Shown here: positions 6,834-6,935 of the stretch, piece after piece | Layout: the number at the start of each line of letters is the position of its first letter | Numbering within the stretch: position 1 is the first letter of the stretch | Assembly (NCBI GenBank): GCA_949487015.1 | Contig: CATAQZ010000114.1 | Span: 1 to 6,935 of the forward strand | DNA from: Flavobacteriales bacterium UBA4585 | GTDB lineage: Bacteria; Bacteroidota; Bacteroidia; Flavobacteriales; Schleiferiaceae | DNA length: 6,935 bases | Direction: 5' to 3' | Translations under genes and position numbers: made by a program | Notes under the pieces: model-generated | Seen by the model: only the letters and a program-made list of their open reading frames with translations | The model's database searches: none | Told to the model about the DNA's origin: nothing

Positions 6834-6935
6834 TTACGAGAGGCGGTTCCAGCGTTCAGCGTCGAGCTTTACGAAGATGAAGAGTAATATGGTAAAGCCC
6901 CATAGGGAAGAACCACCATAACTAAAGAATGGTAA
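6834..6935 (-). CDS. rodA: C-terminal end of RodA/FtsW-family (SEDS) protein, partial
   Basis: Reading the minus strand inward from the right edge gives 33 codons and a TAA (complement of 6834-6836). The peptide begins LPFFSYGGSSLWGF and continues through a hydrophobic helix (TILLFIFVKL) to a short polar end DAERWNRLS. The P-F-x-S-Y-G-G-S-S block is a hallmark of the last part of SEDS proteins (RodA, FtsW, SpoVE), the peptidoglycan glycosyltransferases of cell elongation or division. RodA is preferred to FtsW because the protein ends soon after the last helix and the 'SSLWGF' variant is what I recall from Bacteroidota RodA; this choice is from memory, not alignment. The start and most of the gene lie outside the window. 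It converges on ppiD. Confidence 0.82.
   Translation of the reverse strand, partial: LPFFSYGGSSLWGFTILLFIFVKLDAERWNRLS

Overview
The window looks like a chromosomal segment from a member of the Bacteroidota, most likely the Flavobacteriales. This rests on the gene content: a FadL-like outer-membrane barrel protein, a secreted TPR protein, a lipoprotein-type LptC, a CNNM/CBS 'hemolysin family' protein, a ~700-residue SurA_N/parvulin PpiD-like foldase, and the end of a RodA-like protein. It also fits the scarcity of Shine-Dalgarno sequences and the moderate, AT-leaning composition. I see no tRNA, rRNA, CRISPR array, insertion sequence or phage gene. Almost every base belongs to a gene or a short junction, and this reads as ordinary core genome rather than an accessory island.

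Layout, all on the plus strand except the last item. (1) The 3' part of an outer-membrane beta-barrel protein gene, cut by the left edge (3-824). (2) A secreted TPR-containing protein (839-2509) a few bases downstream, closed by a strong intrinsic terminator (2533-2566). (3) A tightly packed run: lptC (2593-3150), a 61-residue two-helix membrane protein overlapping it by 8 bp (3143-3328), and a CNNM/CBS/CorC-domain membrane protein starting on TTG one codon after an in-frame TAA (3332-4585). (4) After a 49-bp gap that opens on a symmetric palindromic element, a PpiD-type periplasmic peptidyl-prolyl isomerase (4635-6755) with its own strong terminator (6788-6822). (5) On the minus strand, converging on that terminator, the last 33 codons of a RodA/FtsW (SEDS) gene (6834-6935).

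The theme is envelope biogenesis. LptC carries LPS across the periplasm, PpiD-like foldases help exported proteins and outer-membrane proteins fold, RodA polymerises peptidoglycan, the CNNM protein probably transports or senses a divalent cation, and the first two genes encode an outer-membrane barrel and an exported helical-repeat protein. I found no clearly new system. The points most worth a second look are the TAA-ACA-TTG junction, the three-half-site palindrome before ppiD, the very short space between the terminator and lptC, and the uncharacterised barrel/TPR pair and small membrane protein.
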